Assembly: GCA_024235215.1 (NCBI GenBank)
Contig: JACKMU010000005.1
Coordinates: 310,001-374,000 of the forward strand
Source: Chromatiaceae bacterium
GTDB lineage: Bacteria; Pseudomonadota; Gammaproteobacteria; Chromatiales; Chromatiaceae
Direction: 5' to 3'
Length of the DNA: 64,000 nt
The position numbers were made by a program, and so were the translations under genes. Each line of letters opens with the position of its first letter. Position 1 is the stretch's first letter. A model generated the notes under the pieces. The model was not told the DNA's origin. It ran no database searches and worked only from the letters and a program-made list of their open reading frames with translations. Positions 46,079-54,323 of this stretch are shown here, in pieces.

Positions 46079-46333
46079 ATGAATCGGAAGCACCAGAGAA
46101 CGCTAGTTCAGCTATACAAAAAGCCTACTAGCGGGAATATCCCATGGAAGGATATAGAGTCACTGTTTAGGGCTCTGGGTGCGGATGTCTCAGAAAGAGC
46201 AGGTTCCAGAGTAGCCGTCGTTTTATTCGGTGAAGTTCGTGTCTTTCATCGGCCGCACCCATCGTCCTACACGGATAAAGGCGCTATTGCCAGTATCCGA
46301 AAATGGCTAGAGTTATACGAGGTAAAGCCATGA
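46079..46333 (+). CDS. hicA: HicA-family mRNA interferase toxin (cassette)
   Basis: 84 residues with the dsRBD-like HicA fold. GNIPWKDIESLFRALGADVSERAGSRVAVVLFGEVRVFHRPHPS carries the nucleic-acid-binding GSR and the His-containing FHRPHP end; the catalytic His usually sits earlier in the GSHH-type motif and here GSRVAV lacks it, so activity is uncertain. A toxin of this family cleaves mRNA independently of the ribosome. The TGA stop overlaps the hicB ATG (ATGA), as in most hicAB operons. Confidence 0.85.
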   Translation: MNRKHQRTLVQLYKKPTSGNIPWKDIESLFRALGADVSERAGSRVAVVLFGEVRVFHRPHPSSYTDKGAIASIRKWLELYEVKP

Positions 46334-46662
46334 ATATGATGGAAGTCGACGGTTATAAAGCAAGAATTGAATATGATCCAGAATTGGATCAGTTCCGGGG
46401 TGAAATACTCGGCTTGAATGGTAGTGCTGACTTTTATGGTAAAAGTCCTGCCAGTCTTCGCAAGGAGTTCAAGAATTCACTAAAAGTATTTCTTGAGGTG
46501 TGCGAGGAAAAAGGCATTGATCCTAAAAAAGAGTATTCTGGTAAGTTTAACCTTAGGATCCCACCTGGTTTACATAGTCAAATCGCCGCTCGTGCTACTG
46601 CAGAGCATAAAAGTATAAATCAGTTCGTGTCTGAGATTCTTAAACGCTCAGTTAGTGAGTAA
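46330..46662 (+). CDS. hicB: HicB-family antitoxin (cassette)
   Basis: 110 residues from the ATG at 46330 overlapping the hicA stop. An N-terminal HicB fold (YKARIEYDPELDQFRGEILGLNGSADFYGKS) is followed by the LRKEFKNSLKVFLEVCEEKG helix and a ribbon-helix-helix end (FNLRIPPGLHSQIAARATAEHKSINQFVSEILKRSV). It blocks HicA and represses the operon through the C-terminal DNA-binding domain in known members. Full length. Confidence 0.9.
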   Translation: MNMMEVDGYKARIEYDPELDQFRGEILGLNGSADFYGKSPASLRKEFKNSLKVFLEVCEEKGIDPKKEYSGKFNLRIPPGLHSQIAARATAEHKSINQFVSEILKRSVSE

Positions 46663-46711
46663 ACAGCATAGATGTGTCGCGCGATAGCCGCGACATATCC
46701 ATTTGTTGAAC
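46658..46711 (+). repeat. Short attC-like site after hicAB
   Basis: Arms GATGTGTCGCG (46671-46681) and CGCGACATATC (46689-46699) form a compact stem; R' GTTGAAC (46705-46711) fits the core consensus. The left R'' (AGTAAAC) is degenerate, so this site may be weak or decayed. Confidence 0.55.
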
Positions 46712-46758
46712 AAGCCCGTAGTGGGATTAGCGTATAAGGAAATAAATCGATAACAACT

Positions 46759-46925
46759 AGTGCGTTAAGATGTTGCGTGTAGAGGGTATCGATTTTACGT
46801 TGCTGATCGGGAGTCATGGAAGATTCCTCATGGAAAAGGGCGCCTGGGATAGGCGCCGCCCATGAGGATTATCGGGATATTTTCATATGACGGGTTTTTG
46901 CCGCAAAGCGGCTTCGTTCAACAAG
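46759..46925. repeat. 167-bp direct repeat, copy 2 (IS91-like terminal region)
   Basis: Second copy of the 45795-45961 repeat at about 96 percent identity by eye. It carries the start of a recombinase gene (MTPDQQRKIDTLYTQHLNAL on the minus strand, after which similarity ends), forming a small cassette of about 275 bases between GTTGAAC (46705) and the next attC. Confidence 0.88.
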
Positions 46926-46988
46926 AAAATCCAGGCGACCCAAAAACCGCTACGCGGGTTTTCGGTCGCCTGATTACTGGCGTTATGT
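46916..46988 (+). repeat. attC site between the IS91-remnant cassette and the DUF1353 cassette
   Basis: R'' GTTCAAC (46916-46922) is the exact complement of the cassette's left core GTTGAAC (46705-46711). Arms CCAGGCGACC and GGTCGCCTG pair perfectly; R' GTTATGT (46982-46988). 73 bases. Confidence 0.82.
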
Positions 46989-47064
46989 GTCATGAAGAAA
47001 TTATAGGGGACACATGGACACAAGTACTTGGCAAATCCATCAAATGTAGAACGAGGCGCAACGT

Positions 47065-47940
47065 ATGTACCTATTGGATAGTTTTCCTGTAGGGAAAAAC
47101 TTCTGTTGTTTCCCAGCATTGGCGTTTTTTGTCGCATCATTTTTATTTAGTGGAGCTGTAAGCTCAAAAGAGCAAAAAACACCACGAGATCAATTCAGTG
47201 GCCCGCTAAAAGTAACGTTCCTAGAAGATGGTCAGCATGTAGAGCTAAATGAAACTCTCATTTTTTATGATGCTAATGGCAAGGCTTGGACCGCTTGGCA
47301 AGGCATGACATCTGATGGTGCGACTATTCCAGGAGTAGGCTGGCCAATAGTAGGACCACCACTTCGAGGTCCTTACGTACGTGCAGCAGTAGTACACGAC
47401 CAATATTGCTACTCAAGAACTGAGCCATCCGATGACGTGCATAAAATGTTTCGGGATGCGATGATTGTGGACAAAGTGCCATCTTGGAAAGTGACTTTCA
47501 TGTATGGTGCTGTATTGTTGAAGGGTCCAAAATGGGACGAAACAACAGTTGAAAATGCTCGAAAATTGTTTAAACAAAATTATTATGATGGCGACAAAGG
47601 ATTTAGGGAATGCTTAAAAAACGGAGATCGCAATTGTTCTAACAAACTGGCTCCAAATTACATGCCTCGTTTAGAAAATTACGCAACGCCTAGCAGTGCG
47701 TATGAAATATGCAAGAAAGCGCAGTGTAGTTGGACCGAACTGAAGCAATTCGAGGATCAGTGGATGTACAAACATTCTGGCGTCGAGGCGACGGAGCTGA
47801 CCGAAGAAGAGGTCGAAATTTTGCTAAAACAAGCCAAGGAAGCTCCCGGCGACTTTAAAGAAATGGAAGAGCTTGTCGCAAGGAAACTCCAAGACTATCA
47901 GCACCCACATAACACATATGAGCCTCCTCCCGCTCAATAG
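47065..47940 (+). CDS. Exported DUF1353-domain protein (cassette)
   Basis: 291 residues, AT-rich. Residues 10-32 form a signal-peptide-like hydrophobic stretch (FCCFPALAFFVASFLFSGAVSS). The DUF1353 core follows: TSDGATIPGVGWPIVGPPLRGPYVRAAVVHDQYCY, the family's conserved TDGxSIP and HD elements, which suggest a metal- or phage-endolysin-like fold of unknown activity. The C-terminal half is charged and helical with four cysteines. An R''-like ACATAAC (47907-47913), complementary to the cassette's left core, lies inside the last codons. Confidence 0.78.
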   Translation: MYLLDSFPVGKNFCCFPALAFFVASFLFSGAVSSKEQKTPRDQFSGPLKVTFLEDGQHVELNETLIFYDANGKAWTAWQGMTSDGATIPGVGWPIVGPPLRGPYVRAAVVHDQYCYSRTEPSDDVHKMFRDAMIVDKVPSWKVTFMYGAVLLKGPKWDETTVENARKLFKQNYYDGDKGFRECLKNGDRNCSNKLAPNYMPRLENYATPSSAYEICKKAQCSWTELKQFEDQWMYKHSGVEATELTEEEVEILLKQAKEAPGDFKEMEELVARKLQDYQHPHNTYEPPPAQ

Positions 47941-47992
47941 GCAATAAAAAACCTGCTCTTTAAAAACACATGCACTCGGACAGCGAAAAGCG

Positions 47993-49799
47993 ATCGGGTC
48001 AGAGGGGCCGCAGCCACCGTCTGCCCACAGAACCGTGCGTACGGGTCCGTACACGGCTCCTCACGCAAGTCTTATCCACTGTTGAACATCAAACCAATGC
48101 GGTAGCTGTTGGTCGGATCGGATGACCAGACCCATCTCTCCCATGAACCAGCCTGGCGAATACGCTTTATTAACCGCCCGGGTGTTCGACAAGGCCCAGC
48201 GGCCCTTGTGGGAGAACACTGCACTGGCCGCCTGGTCACGCGGTACGCCGCGTTTGACCAGTTTCCGAAAGAGATTTCTCCTGCTTTTCTGTTGGTCCAC
48301 CTCACCTGGCTCTTGTCCCGGTTCACCACCCGTTTCATTCTCTTTTCGATGGTGCCGCTGACGTTCTTCATCACCCGTTCGGCCGCCTTCGGCGTCTTCA
48401 CGAAGATGTTGCAGTCGTCAGCAAATCGGCAGAAGGCCAGGCCCCGCCGTGCCAGTTCCTGGTCCAGTTCATCCAGCACGATGTTGCTGAGCAACGGACT
48501 CAGGGGGCACCTTGTACGGCCCCTTCCGTGGAGGGGCTCACCAGCCCGTTGGCCAAGACGCCTCTGCGCAGAATCATCCCGATAAGACGCAGGATGCGCT
48601 TGTCGGGTATCGTTCGTCCCACACGGGCGATCAGCCGGTCGTGACCGATCCGATCAGAAAATTTCGACAGATCGATATCGACTACGTAGGGCTTGCCCCC
48701 AGTCACGATCTCACGCGCCGCTTCCACCGCCTGACGCTGGTTGCGCCTGGGGCGAAAACCGTAGCTGTTCTCGCTGAACAGCGGCTCGAAGATCGGTTCC
48801 AGTAACAGCTTGAGGGTGGCATGTACCACCCGGTCACGCACCGTCGGCACCCCTAACAGGCGAATGCCTTTGCCCCCAGGTTTGGGTATCTCTACCCGCC
48901 GCACCGGGGTCGGTTGATAAGTCCAGCTTTCCAGCTCCGCTTTTAGCTGACTCAGCTCTTCGTCCAACCGCCTCTCGAACTCGCTGATCTTTATCCCGTC
49001 GATGCCGGGTGATCCCTTGTTCTGTTTGACGCGCCGGAAACCCGCTGTCAGCCAGTGGGTCGTGCATAACTCCTCGGAGAGTCTTCGTTCGTCAGTCAAT
49101 AGCTCTTTTCCGCTCACTTCACTCTCGTCTTTGCGTGGACATCTCCTCAATCCGCTCCTTCGATTCAGCCAGCACCCAGCTCTCCGGCTGCTCTCAGGTT
49201 CCCTTTCGGGCTGATCTCCTGTCCACAGTCTCTAGTCAGCTTCCAATCCCGCTTACGTGTTCCGCCCTTCACCTCCGCCTCCCTGGCGCTGGCTCGATGT
49301 TTTGCCCTCACCCATGTCACCACCGGATCAACGGTACCAGGCTTTACGATTACTACGGCTTCGTCTGCAGGCCCTCGTCCCATCACCGATCACGTCTCCG
49401 TCTGGCTTAGGGCTTAAGGTGTCGTAGTTACACCAACCCAGGATCAATGGCCCTTCACCGGGTAAGCTAGCCTCCTTTCATTGCCCACCTGCCTTCTCTA
49501 CGTACCGCCGCTACAAGATCATCGGGCTTTGGTGGTTCACGGCACCTCGCCCGCGGCTGTCCGCCTGATCGAAGGTTCACTCTCGCTCAGGTGACAAATT
49601 TGACTCCGGCTTCTTTCAGATCCCTCATTGGCCCCACTACGGCACCGTCCTGGCGTTCCCCCTTCTTAGGGTGCGTAGCGGGGTTTTAGGGTGCGTAGCG
49701 GGGTTTCTTCGGGCACCCTTGCCTTCGCCTACAGGTTCCCTTCTCCCAAGGGCCCTCGCTGGACTCTCACCAGCTAGCCGGCTAGCATGCCGGTCACAC
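47993..49799 (-). mobile_element. Group II intron with decayed reverse transcriptase
   Basis: Minus-strand intron of about 1.8 kb. Its 5' end reads GTGTGACCGGC near 49799, after TTTGT. Structured RNA domains fill 49151-49799 (no gene, contains CCAGCGAGGGCCCTTGGGAG-type intron segments). The reverse transcriptase lies at 48061-49150. Domain V (48027-48060) is a canonical GAGCCGTGTACGG / CCGTACGCACGGTTC hairpin, and the 3' end CCCGAT is at about 47993. It ends the cassette array and probably split an attC; the immediate target is less clear than for the first intron. Confidence 0.78.
48061..49150 (-). pseudogene. Group II intron reverse transcriptase/maturase, frameshifted and deleted
   Basis: From 49150 the frame gives fingers and palm (FRRVKQNKGSPGIDGI, KPGGKGIRLLGVPTVRDRVV, YGFRPRRNQRQAV, DIDLSKFSDRIGHD) and breaks near 48504 at a missing G in what should be VQGGPLSPLLSN. 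The next frame (48494 downward) gives NIVLDELDQELARRGLAFCRFADD with the catalytic ADD, then fails near 48300. The last frame gives the C-terminal tail (RKLVKRGVPRDQAAS, LPHWFDVQQWIRLA). Roughly 100 residues of the maturase domain are missing. Inactive. The usual YADD is FADD here. Confidence 0.82.
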
Positions 49800-49870
49800 A
49801 CAAATTGCGCTGAGCTTCATTTGTCACGGACCGCTTTCCCCCCGCTCCCGGCAAACTGAAGTGGAGCGCG

Positions 49871-50260
49871 CTAGCCCGCCTTGCGTACACCATGCAGCAT
49901 CACCACGAGTTCGGCTTCGCTGCGACTTAGTCCCAGATTCTCCACCAGCGCGGCGGCTGTCGCGCCTTTGTGCACCAGTTGAATCGCCTCACCGTAGGGG
50001 CGTTCATCCTGCTGCTGAATTTCCAACGACTCCTGACGCTGGTCGAGCTGGCGATTGTGATCTTCCAACTGGGTGATGCGCCGATCTACGCCGACTGCAC
50101 CCGCACAGAGTGCGTTCAAGTCGCTGGCGACCCCATCCAGGCGTCTTTTCATCAGACTCATTTCACGCTGCTGCCGCTGAATTCTTTGCAACGCAACGAT
50201 CAACACAGCTAGCAGCAGTCCGATTGTTGAAAACGCTATCCAAAGTGTCGGCATATTCAC
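49871..50260 (-). CDS. DUF2802 membrane-anchored protein, last gene of the motility operon
   Basis: 129 residues. One N-terminal transmembrane helix (about 5-25) is followed by a coiled coil (QRIQRQQREMSLMKRRLDGV and RITQLEDHNRQLDQRQESLE) and a C-terminal helix-turn-helix-like segment (LVHKGATAAALVENLGLSRSEAELVVML). DUF2802 genes sit downstream of cheW in the Pseudomonas-type flagellar/chemotaxis cluster, matching this context. The integron boundary begins within about 70 bases of its stop. Function unknown. Confidence 0.85.
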   Translation of the reverse strand: MNMPTLWIAFSTIGLLLAVLIVALQRIQRQQREMSLMKRRLDGVASDLNALCAGAVGVDRRITQLEDHNRQLDQRQESLEIQQQDERPYGEAIQLVHKGATAAALVENLGLSRSEAELVVMLHGVRKAG

Positions 50261-50266
50261 CCTTCC

Positions 50267-50434
50267 TCAGACATACTCATCGATAACAGGTCTCTTCCTC
50301 TCTCGGTCATCCTGTCGTCTGCGCCGCTCGCGACCCTCCGCGTCGGAGGGCACCACGTTTCTGTTGGACGATTGCGGTTCACGCCGCATCGGCCAAATAG
50401 GCTTGATCGGAGCGGGTTGTTTTATCTCGGCCAT
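50267..50434 (-). CDS. Small 55-residue basic protein between cheW and the DUF2802 gene
   Basis: An ATG at 50434 with a strong AGGAGGT ribosome site six bases upstream opens a 55-codon frame ending TGA at 50267, six bases before the DUF2802 start. The product begins MAEIKQPAPIKPIWPMRRE, has a very basic middle (GRERRRRQDDRERKRP) and ends VIDEYV. No membrane segment or cysteine. Placement and ribosome site argue that it is a genuine operon member. It could bind RNA, polar proteins or membrane lipid, but I do not recognise it. Confidence 0.75.
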   Translation of the reverse strand: MAEIKQPAPIKPIWPMRREPQSSNRNVVPSDAEGRERRRRQDDRERKRPVIDEYV

Positions 50435-50520
50435 AGTGACCTCCTGGCTGCTATCAGCCTTGCCGTTTCCGGCACGGCTGCAACGCTTGGCCGCGCCCGA
50501 GCAGCGTCATAGCAGCCCGC

Positions 50521-51003
50521 TCAGAGGGCACCCACCTCATTCCACTCCTCTTCGGAGAGCAATCGGTTCAGGTCGACAACGATCAGCAGTTCCTGTTCAC
50601 GTGTCGCAACACCCTGGATGTAACGGGAGCTCTCTTCGTTGCCGACGATCGGCGCCGCATCAATCTCCGACGCGCGCAGGTCGACCACTTCGGCGACACT
50701 GTCGACCAACATGCCAATCACTTGCTTGTCGGACTCGATGATAACCACCCGGGTGGCGTCATCGATCTCACCTGGAGGCAGACCGAAGCGACCGCGTGTA
50801 TCCATCACCGTGACCACGTTGCCCCGCAGGTTGATGATACCAAGTACATAATCGGGCGCACCTGGCACCGGTGCGATCTCGGTAACCCGCAGCACCTCCT
50901 GCACCTGCATGACGTTGATGCCATAGGTCTCATCCTGCAGGCGAAAGGTGACCAGCTGAATTACCGGATCATTGGCCCTGCCTTCTGCAACTTTTGCCTT
51001 CAT
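50521..51003 (-). CDS. cheW: Chemotaxis adaptor CheW
   Basis: 160 residues from the ATG at 51003, with AGGAAG upstream; the frame is open 37 codons earlier but without a better start. A single CheW domain fills the protein: LVTFRLQDETYGINVMQVQEVLR, PGAPDYVLGIINLRGNVVTVMDTR and RYIQGVATREQELLIVVDLNRLL. It couples chemoreceptors to CheA at polar arrays. It lies downstream of parP and upstream of the small basic protein gene in one operon. Confidence 0.95.
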   Translation of the reverse strand: MKAKVAEGRANDPVIQLVTFRLQDETYGINVMQVQEVLRVTEIAPVPGAPDYVLGIINLRGNVVTVMDTRGRFGLPPGEIDDATRVVIIESDKQVIGMLVDSVAEVVDLRASEIDAAPIVGNEESSRYIQGVATREQELLIVVDLNRLLSEEEWNEVGAL

Positions 51004-51070
51004 AACACTTCCTCGCTGAAATTGGATAATCTCCGTCAAATTTCGGACGCTACCTTTGACACAATTTGTC

Positions 51071-51775
51071 TCATGCATCTTTCGTGCCGAACATCTGCAG
51101 CAGCGCATCAACATTCAGCAGCAGGGTGAGCTCCTCGATCAGGATGCCGTAGGACCAGGGTCGAGCTGTGCCACCCGCGCGCCAACGCACCTGATCCGCG
51201 TGCACCCAGCGCGGACGCTGTAGGCAGTCACAGGGCAATCCCCACGCACCGCCGCCGATCAGCAACAGATAGCATGCCGCTGCTGTAACCGGGATGGACG
51301 GCAGTCTGATCAGCGTACTCAGATCGACCACACTGACCACCTCCGCATGATGCAGGTAGAGACCGCGCTGCCAGAGCGGCTGTCCCGGGATCACCCGTGC
51401 TGCACCGGTCCAACGGGCGATGCTTGCCAAGTCGGTCAACCGCACCGCCAAGTCGACGCCGGCAGCACGAAACGGCAGAATCTGAAATGATTCTGCGGCC
51501 CAGCCGGGTGGTTCGGCTGTCGGCGCAGCACTGAGATCGTCTCCGGCCCGGTATTCATCGCTATCGCCATTTCCAACCATGCTCACCTCGCCGTCGACGG
51601 AGATCACATGGTCAGAATCTGAAGGCTCGCGGTGCTCCGCAGCGCCTGCATCACATCGGGTGACAGCTGCTTGCGGGGCGAGCCGCACGGCGCGCCTGTC
51701 AACTGGGCCTGGCTGCTCAACGGATGGCCGCAGCAGATCGTTAAAATAGGCTTCCAGTACCCGATGCGGCTGCAT
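51071..51775 (-). CDS. CheW-domain protein ParP-like, polar array positioning
   Basis: 234 residues. The first 95, including a start LEAYFNDLLRP, are low-complexity and linker-like; the remainder is a divergent CheW-type domain (LPFRAAGVDLAVRLTDLASIARW, VVSVVDLSTLI, YLLLIGGGAWGLPCDCL). In Vibrio a protein in this position (ParP) ties CheA to the ParC ATPase and keeps chemotaxis arrays at the pole. Immediately adjacent to the parC-like gene with no gap, supporting the same role. Confidence 0.8.
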   Translation of the reverse strand: MQPHRVLEAYFNDLLRPSVEQPGPVDRRAVRLAPQAAVTRCDAGAAEHREPSDSDHVISVDGEVSMVGNGDSDEYRAGDDLSAAPTAEPPGWAAESFQILPFRAAGVDLAVRLTDLASIARWTGAARVIPGQPLWQRGLYLHHAEVVSVVDLSTLIRLPSIPVTAAACYLLLIGGGAWGLPCDCLQRPRWVHADQVRWRAGGTARPWSYGILIEELTLLLNVDALLQMFGTKDA

Positions 51776-52573
51776 CTATCCAGCCATTTTCAGCGCTGGC
51801 GTCGACGTCGGCTTCAGCAGCCGTTCGAGTAGCGCGGCATAAGCATTCGCTGCGCGCGCATGGGGATCGAACAGCGCCAGCGGCAGCCCCGCCTGACTCG
51901 CATCACGGAGCCGCGTATCGACCGGAATCACGCCCTCCCAGACCATACCGGGATAGTCACTGCGCAGCGTTTTCAGGCTGTCGTTGGAGGCGCGCGTGCG
52001 ATGATCGAACATGGTCGGCACAATCAGGTAGGGTAAGGCTTCGTCGCGTGCACGCAGCACCATGCGCAGGGTATGCAGCATCCGCTCCAATCCACGCAGC
52101 GCCAGATGCTCGGTCTGCACCGGAATCAACAGCTGCTGGCAGGCTGCCAGCGCGTTGATCAGCAGCACCCCGAGCATGGGCGGACAGTCGATGATGACGT
52201 GATCGTAGCGGGTGGCCAGTGAATCCAGCGAATTTTTCAGCACCAGACCCAGCCCCTGCTGTTGCCCCGTACTCCGTTCAAGCGTGGCCAGTGCCACCGA
52301 TGCCGGCATCAGATCCAGTCCATCCATCCCGGCAGGCAGCAACAGCGAAGCCGACGCAACCGGCTGCTTCCGCAACACCGCATCGAACAATGAAAAGGTG
52401 CCGCGCTCGACCTGATCCGGATCATACCCAAAGTAACTGGTAAGCGACCCATGGGGATCCATATCGATCAGCAAGGTGCGCAATCCCCAGCAAGAAAGCA
52501 GTCCGCCCAGGCTCACTGCGCTGGTGGTCTTACCCACACCGCCCTTCTGATTGGCCAGGGTCCAGATCTTCAT
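51776..52573 (-). CDS. ParA-family ATPase ParC-like, chemotaxis array localisation
   Basis: 265 residues. The P-loop KGGVGKTT is at 10-17, a second signature LIDMDPHGSLTSYFGYDPD follows, and VIIDCPPMLG is the Walker B region, giving a deviant Walker ParA/Soj protein. The lack of a partner parB gene, together with the motD-parC-parP-cheW order, marks it as the chemotaxis-cluster ParC that places arrays at the cell pole rather than a chromosome partitioner. Start overlaps the motD stop by four bases. Confidence 0.88.
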   Translation of the reverse strand: MKIWTLANQKGGVGKTTSAVSLGGLLSCWGLRTLLIDMDPHGSLTSYFGYDPDQVERGTFSLFDAVLRKQPVASASLLLPAGMDGLDLMPASVALATLERSTGQQQGLGLVLKNSLDSLATRYDHVIIDCPPMLGVLLINALAACQQLLIPVQTEHLALRGLERMLHTLRMVLRARDEALPYLIVPTMFDHRTRASNDSLKTLRSDYPGMVWEGVIPVDTRLRDASQAGLPLALFDPHARAANAYAALLERLLKPTSTPALKMAG

Positions 52574-53370
52574 CGTGGCGCTCCGGAAGCTCGCCCGATC
52601 CTGCCGACCTCCCGCTCGTAATCTCCTGCCATGATCACCAGCGCCACCCGTCGGTTAGCCTGGCGTCCCTCCTCGCTGTCATTCTCCTGAATCGGCTGAT
52701 ACTCGCCATAGCCGGTCGCGGCCATGCGCGGCGACTCCACCCCCAGCTTGGCGAGCACATGCACCACGCTCGCGGCGCGGGCAGCGGAGAGTTCCCAGTT
52801 GGAAGGGAAGCTGATGGTTTTGATCGGCACGTTGTCGGTGTGCCCTTCGACATTGATCTTGTTGGGCACCGAACGGACGATCGCGGCAATATCCTGCAGC
52901 GCCTTGAATGCACTGCGGGAGAGACTCGCACTGCCGCTCTTGAACAGCATTTCACTCTGCATCTCCACTTCGATACCGCGCTCGGTGCGAGTCACCTTGA
53001 CCAACTCCTGATCGATGAATGGCTCCAGCGCCAGATTCAGATTGGCCTGTATCCGATACAGCGCAGCAGTATCGTTCTGGTCCGGCAACCGTTCCACCGG
53101 CGTCACCTCGACGGGTGCCAGGTCGGCGAACTCACCCGGCTGTGGAATCAGTGTACGTACCGCTTCCCCGACCACGACTGGGTTCGGGCTCTGGACCGGC
53201 GCATCGAAGGCGTTGGTCAGGGTATCCGCGAGCACCCGGTACTTGCCTTCATTCACCGATGAGATCGAATACATCACCACAAAAAAGGCGAACAGCAGGG
53301 TAATGAAATCCGCATAGGAGACGAGCCAGCGTTCGGTATTGCTCTGCTCTTCCCGCTTTCTTCTCCTCAT
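52570..53370 (-). CDS. motD: Flagellar motor stator protein MotD (MotB type)
   Basis: 266 residues. A basic N-terminus, a single membrane span with the proton-binding aspartate (YADFITLLFAFFVVM, Asp at 21), a periplasmic linker, then the OmpA-like peptidoglycan-binding domain (INVEGHTDNVPI, ELSAARAASVVHVL). It pairs with MotC as the second stator system of the Pseudomonas type. Start overlaps the motC stop by one base (TGATG). Confidence 0.93.
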   Translation of the reverse strand: MRRRKREEQSNTERWLVSYADFITLLFAFFVVMYSISSVNEGKYRVLADTLTNAFDAPVQSPNPVVVGEAVRTLIPQPGEFADLAPVEVTPVERLPDQNDTAALYRIQANLNLALEPFIDQELVKVTRTERGIEVEMQSEMLFKSGSASLSRSAFKALQDIAAIVRSVPNKINVEGHTDNVPIKTISFPSNWELSAARAASVVHVLAKLGVESPRMAATGYGEYQPIQENDSEEGRQANRRVALVIMAGDYEREVGRIGRASGAPR

Positions 53371-54110
53371 CAGTTGAGATACCCCTGCAAACGTGACTCG
53401 ATGTTGCGTGGATTCTCTCCCTCCGCAATCGCCACGATCCCCTCGATCACCATCTCCTGATATTGCGACTTGCGCAGTGCCAGGGTCTTCATCTTGTTGC
53501 CGAACGGAAGAAGGAACAGATTGGCGACTCCCACCCCGTAGATAGTGGCGACGAACGCGGTGGCAATGCCTGCGCCAAGCCGTCCCGGATCGGCGAGGTT
53601 CTGCATCACATGGATCAAGCCCATCACCGCGCCGATGATGCCGATGGTCGGCGCATAACCACCCATCGACTCGAACACCTTCGCTGCCATCAGATCCTGC
53701 TGCTCCCGATTGTCGACCTCGACCTCCAGGATACGCCGGATCACCTCCGGTTCACTGCCGTCGACCAACAACTGCATCCCCTTGCGGATAAACAGATCGG
53801 GCTCCTTTTCCGAGACCGCCTCCAACCCCAGCAACCCCTCCTTGCGTGCCACACTGCTCCAGCTGACCAGCTTCTTGATGGTCGACGCCAGCTCCTGACG
53901 CGGTGGATGGAAGACACCGCCAGCCAGTCGCAGCGCATGCAGAAAAATTGCCCCCGGCGACTGCAGCATGATGGCGCCTAGCGTGCCACCAAAGACGATG
54001 ATCAATGCCGGCCCGTTCAGCAGTGCGCTGACTTGCCCTCCCTCCAGCAGATTGCCACCGATGATGGCCACCAAAGCCATCAGAATACCGGTGATACTGA
54101 GCAGATCCAT
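53370..54110 (-). CDS. motC: Flagellar motor stator protein MotC (MotA type)
   Basis: 246 residues with four hydrophobic segments: about 5-22, 30-50, 145-165 and 178-200. The third segment GYAPTIGIIGAVMGLI and ending SRLQGYLN are typical of the MotA/MotC ion-channel subunit; a large cytoplasmic loop (residues about 60-140) carries the charged rotor-contact region EPDLFIRKGMQLL and DLMAAKVFESM. With MotD it forms an ion-driven stator. The preceding 210 bases before cheB are noncoding. Confidence 0.93.
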   Translation of the reverse strand: MDLLSITGILMALVAIIGGNLLEGGQVSALLNGPALIIVFGGTLGAIMLQSPGAIFLHALRLAGGVFHPPRQELASTIKKLVSWSSVARKEGLLGLEAVSEKEPDLFIRKGMQLLVDGSEPEVIRRILEVEVDNREQQDLMAAKVFESMGGYAPTIGIIGAVMGLIHVMQNLADPGRLGAGIATAFVATIYGVGVANLFLLPFGNKMKTLALRKSQYQEMVIEGIVAIAEGENPRNIESRLQGYLN

Positions 54111-54323
54111 CTCAACTCACCCTGTTTGAACTGCAAGCGCTGATTCCGCTTTCCTGCCCCTGTCCCAGGCATCTGCCGCGTGCACCAGTCGCGTAACCGG
54201 GATGCACACGGCCGAGCTGCTGGTCACTCGGCTTTCCGGGCCAGGCCAGCTTGACGGGATTTGCAGGGAGATCTGTCTCTGGAGGTAAGCCATTGCAACC
54301 TTCTGCCACGAAACAGAGCGCAG

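Noticed and set aside
45795..46925. Direct repeats as a CRISPR-like array
   Set aside because: Only two long copies, 797 bases apart, with coding content; no short regularly spaced repeats or cas genes.
41035..49799. Reverse transcriptases as a retron or diversity-generating retroelement
   Set aside because: Both proteins carry group II intron maturase features and are next to domain V hairpins; no template/variable repeat pair or msr-msd was seen.
51776..52573. ParA-like ATPase as a plasmid or chromosome partition gene
   Set aside because: No parB partner or parS-like repeats; position between motD and parP fits the chemotaxis ParC role.
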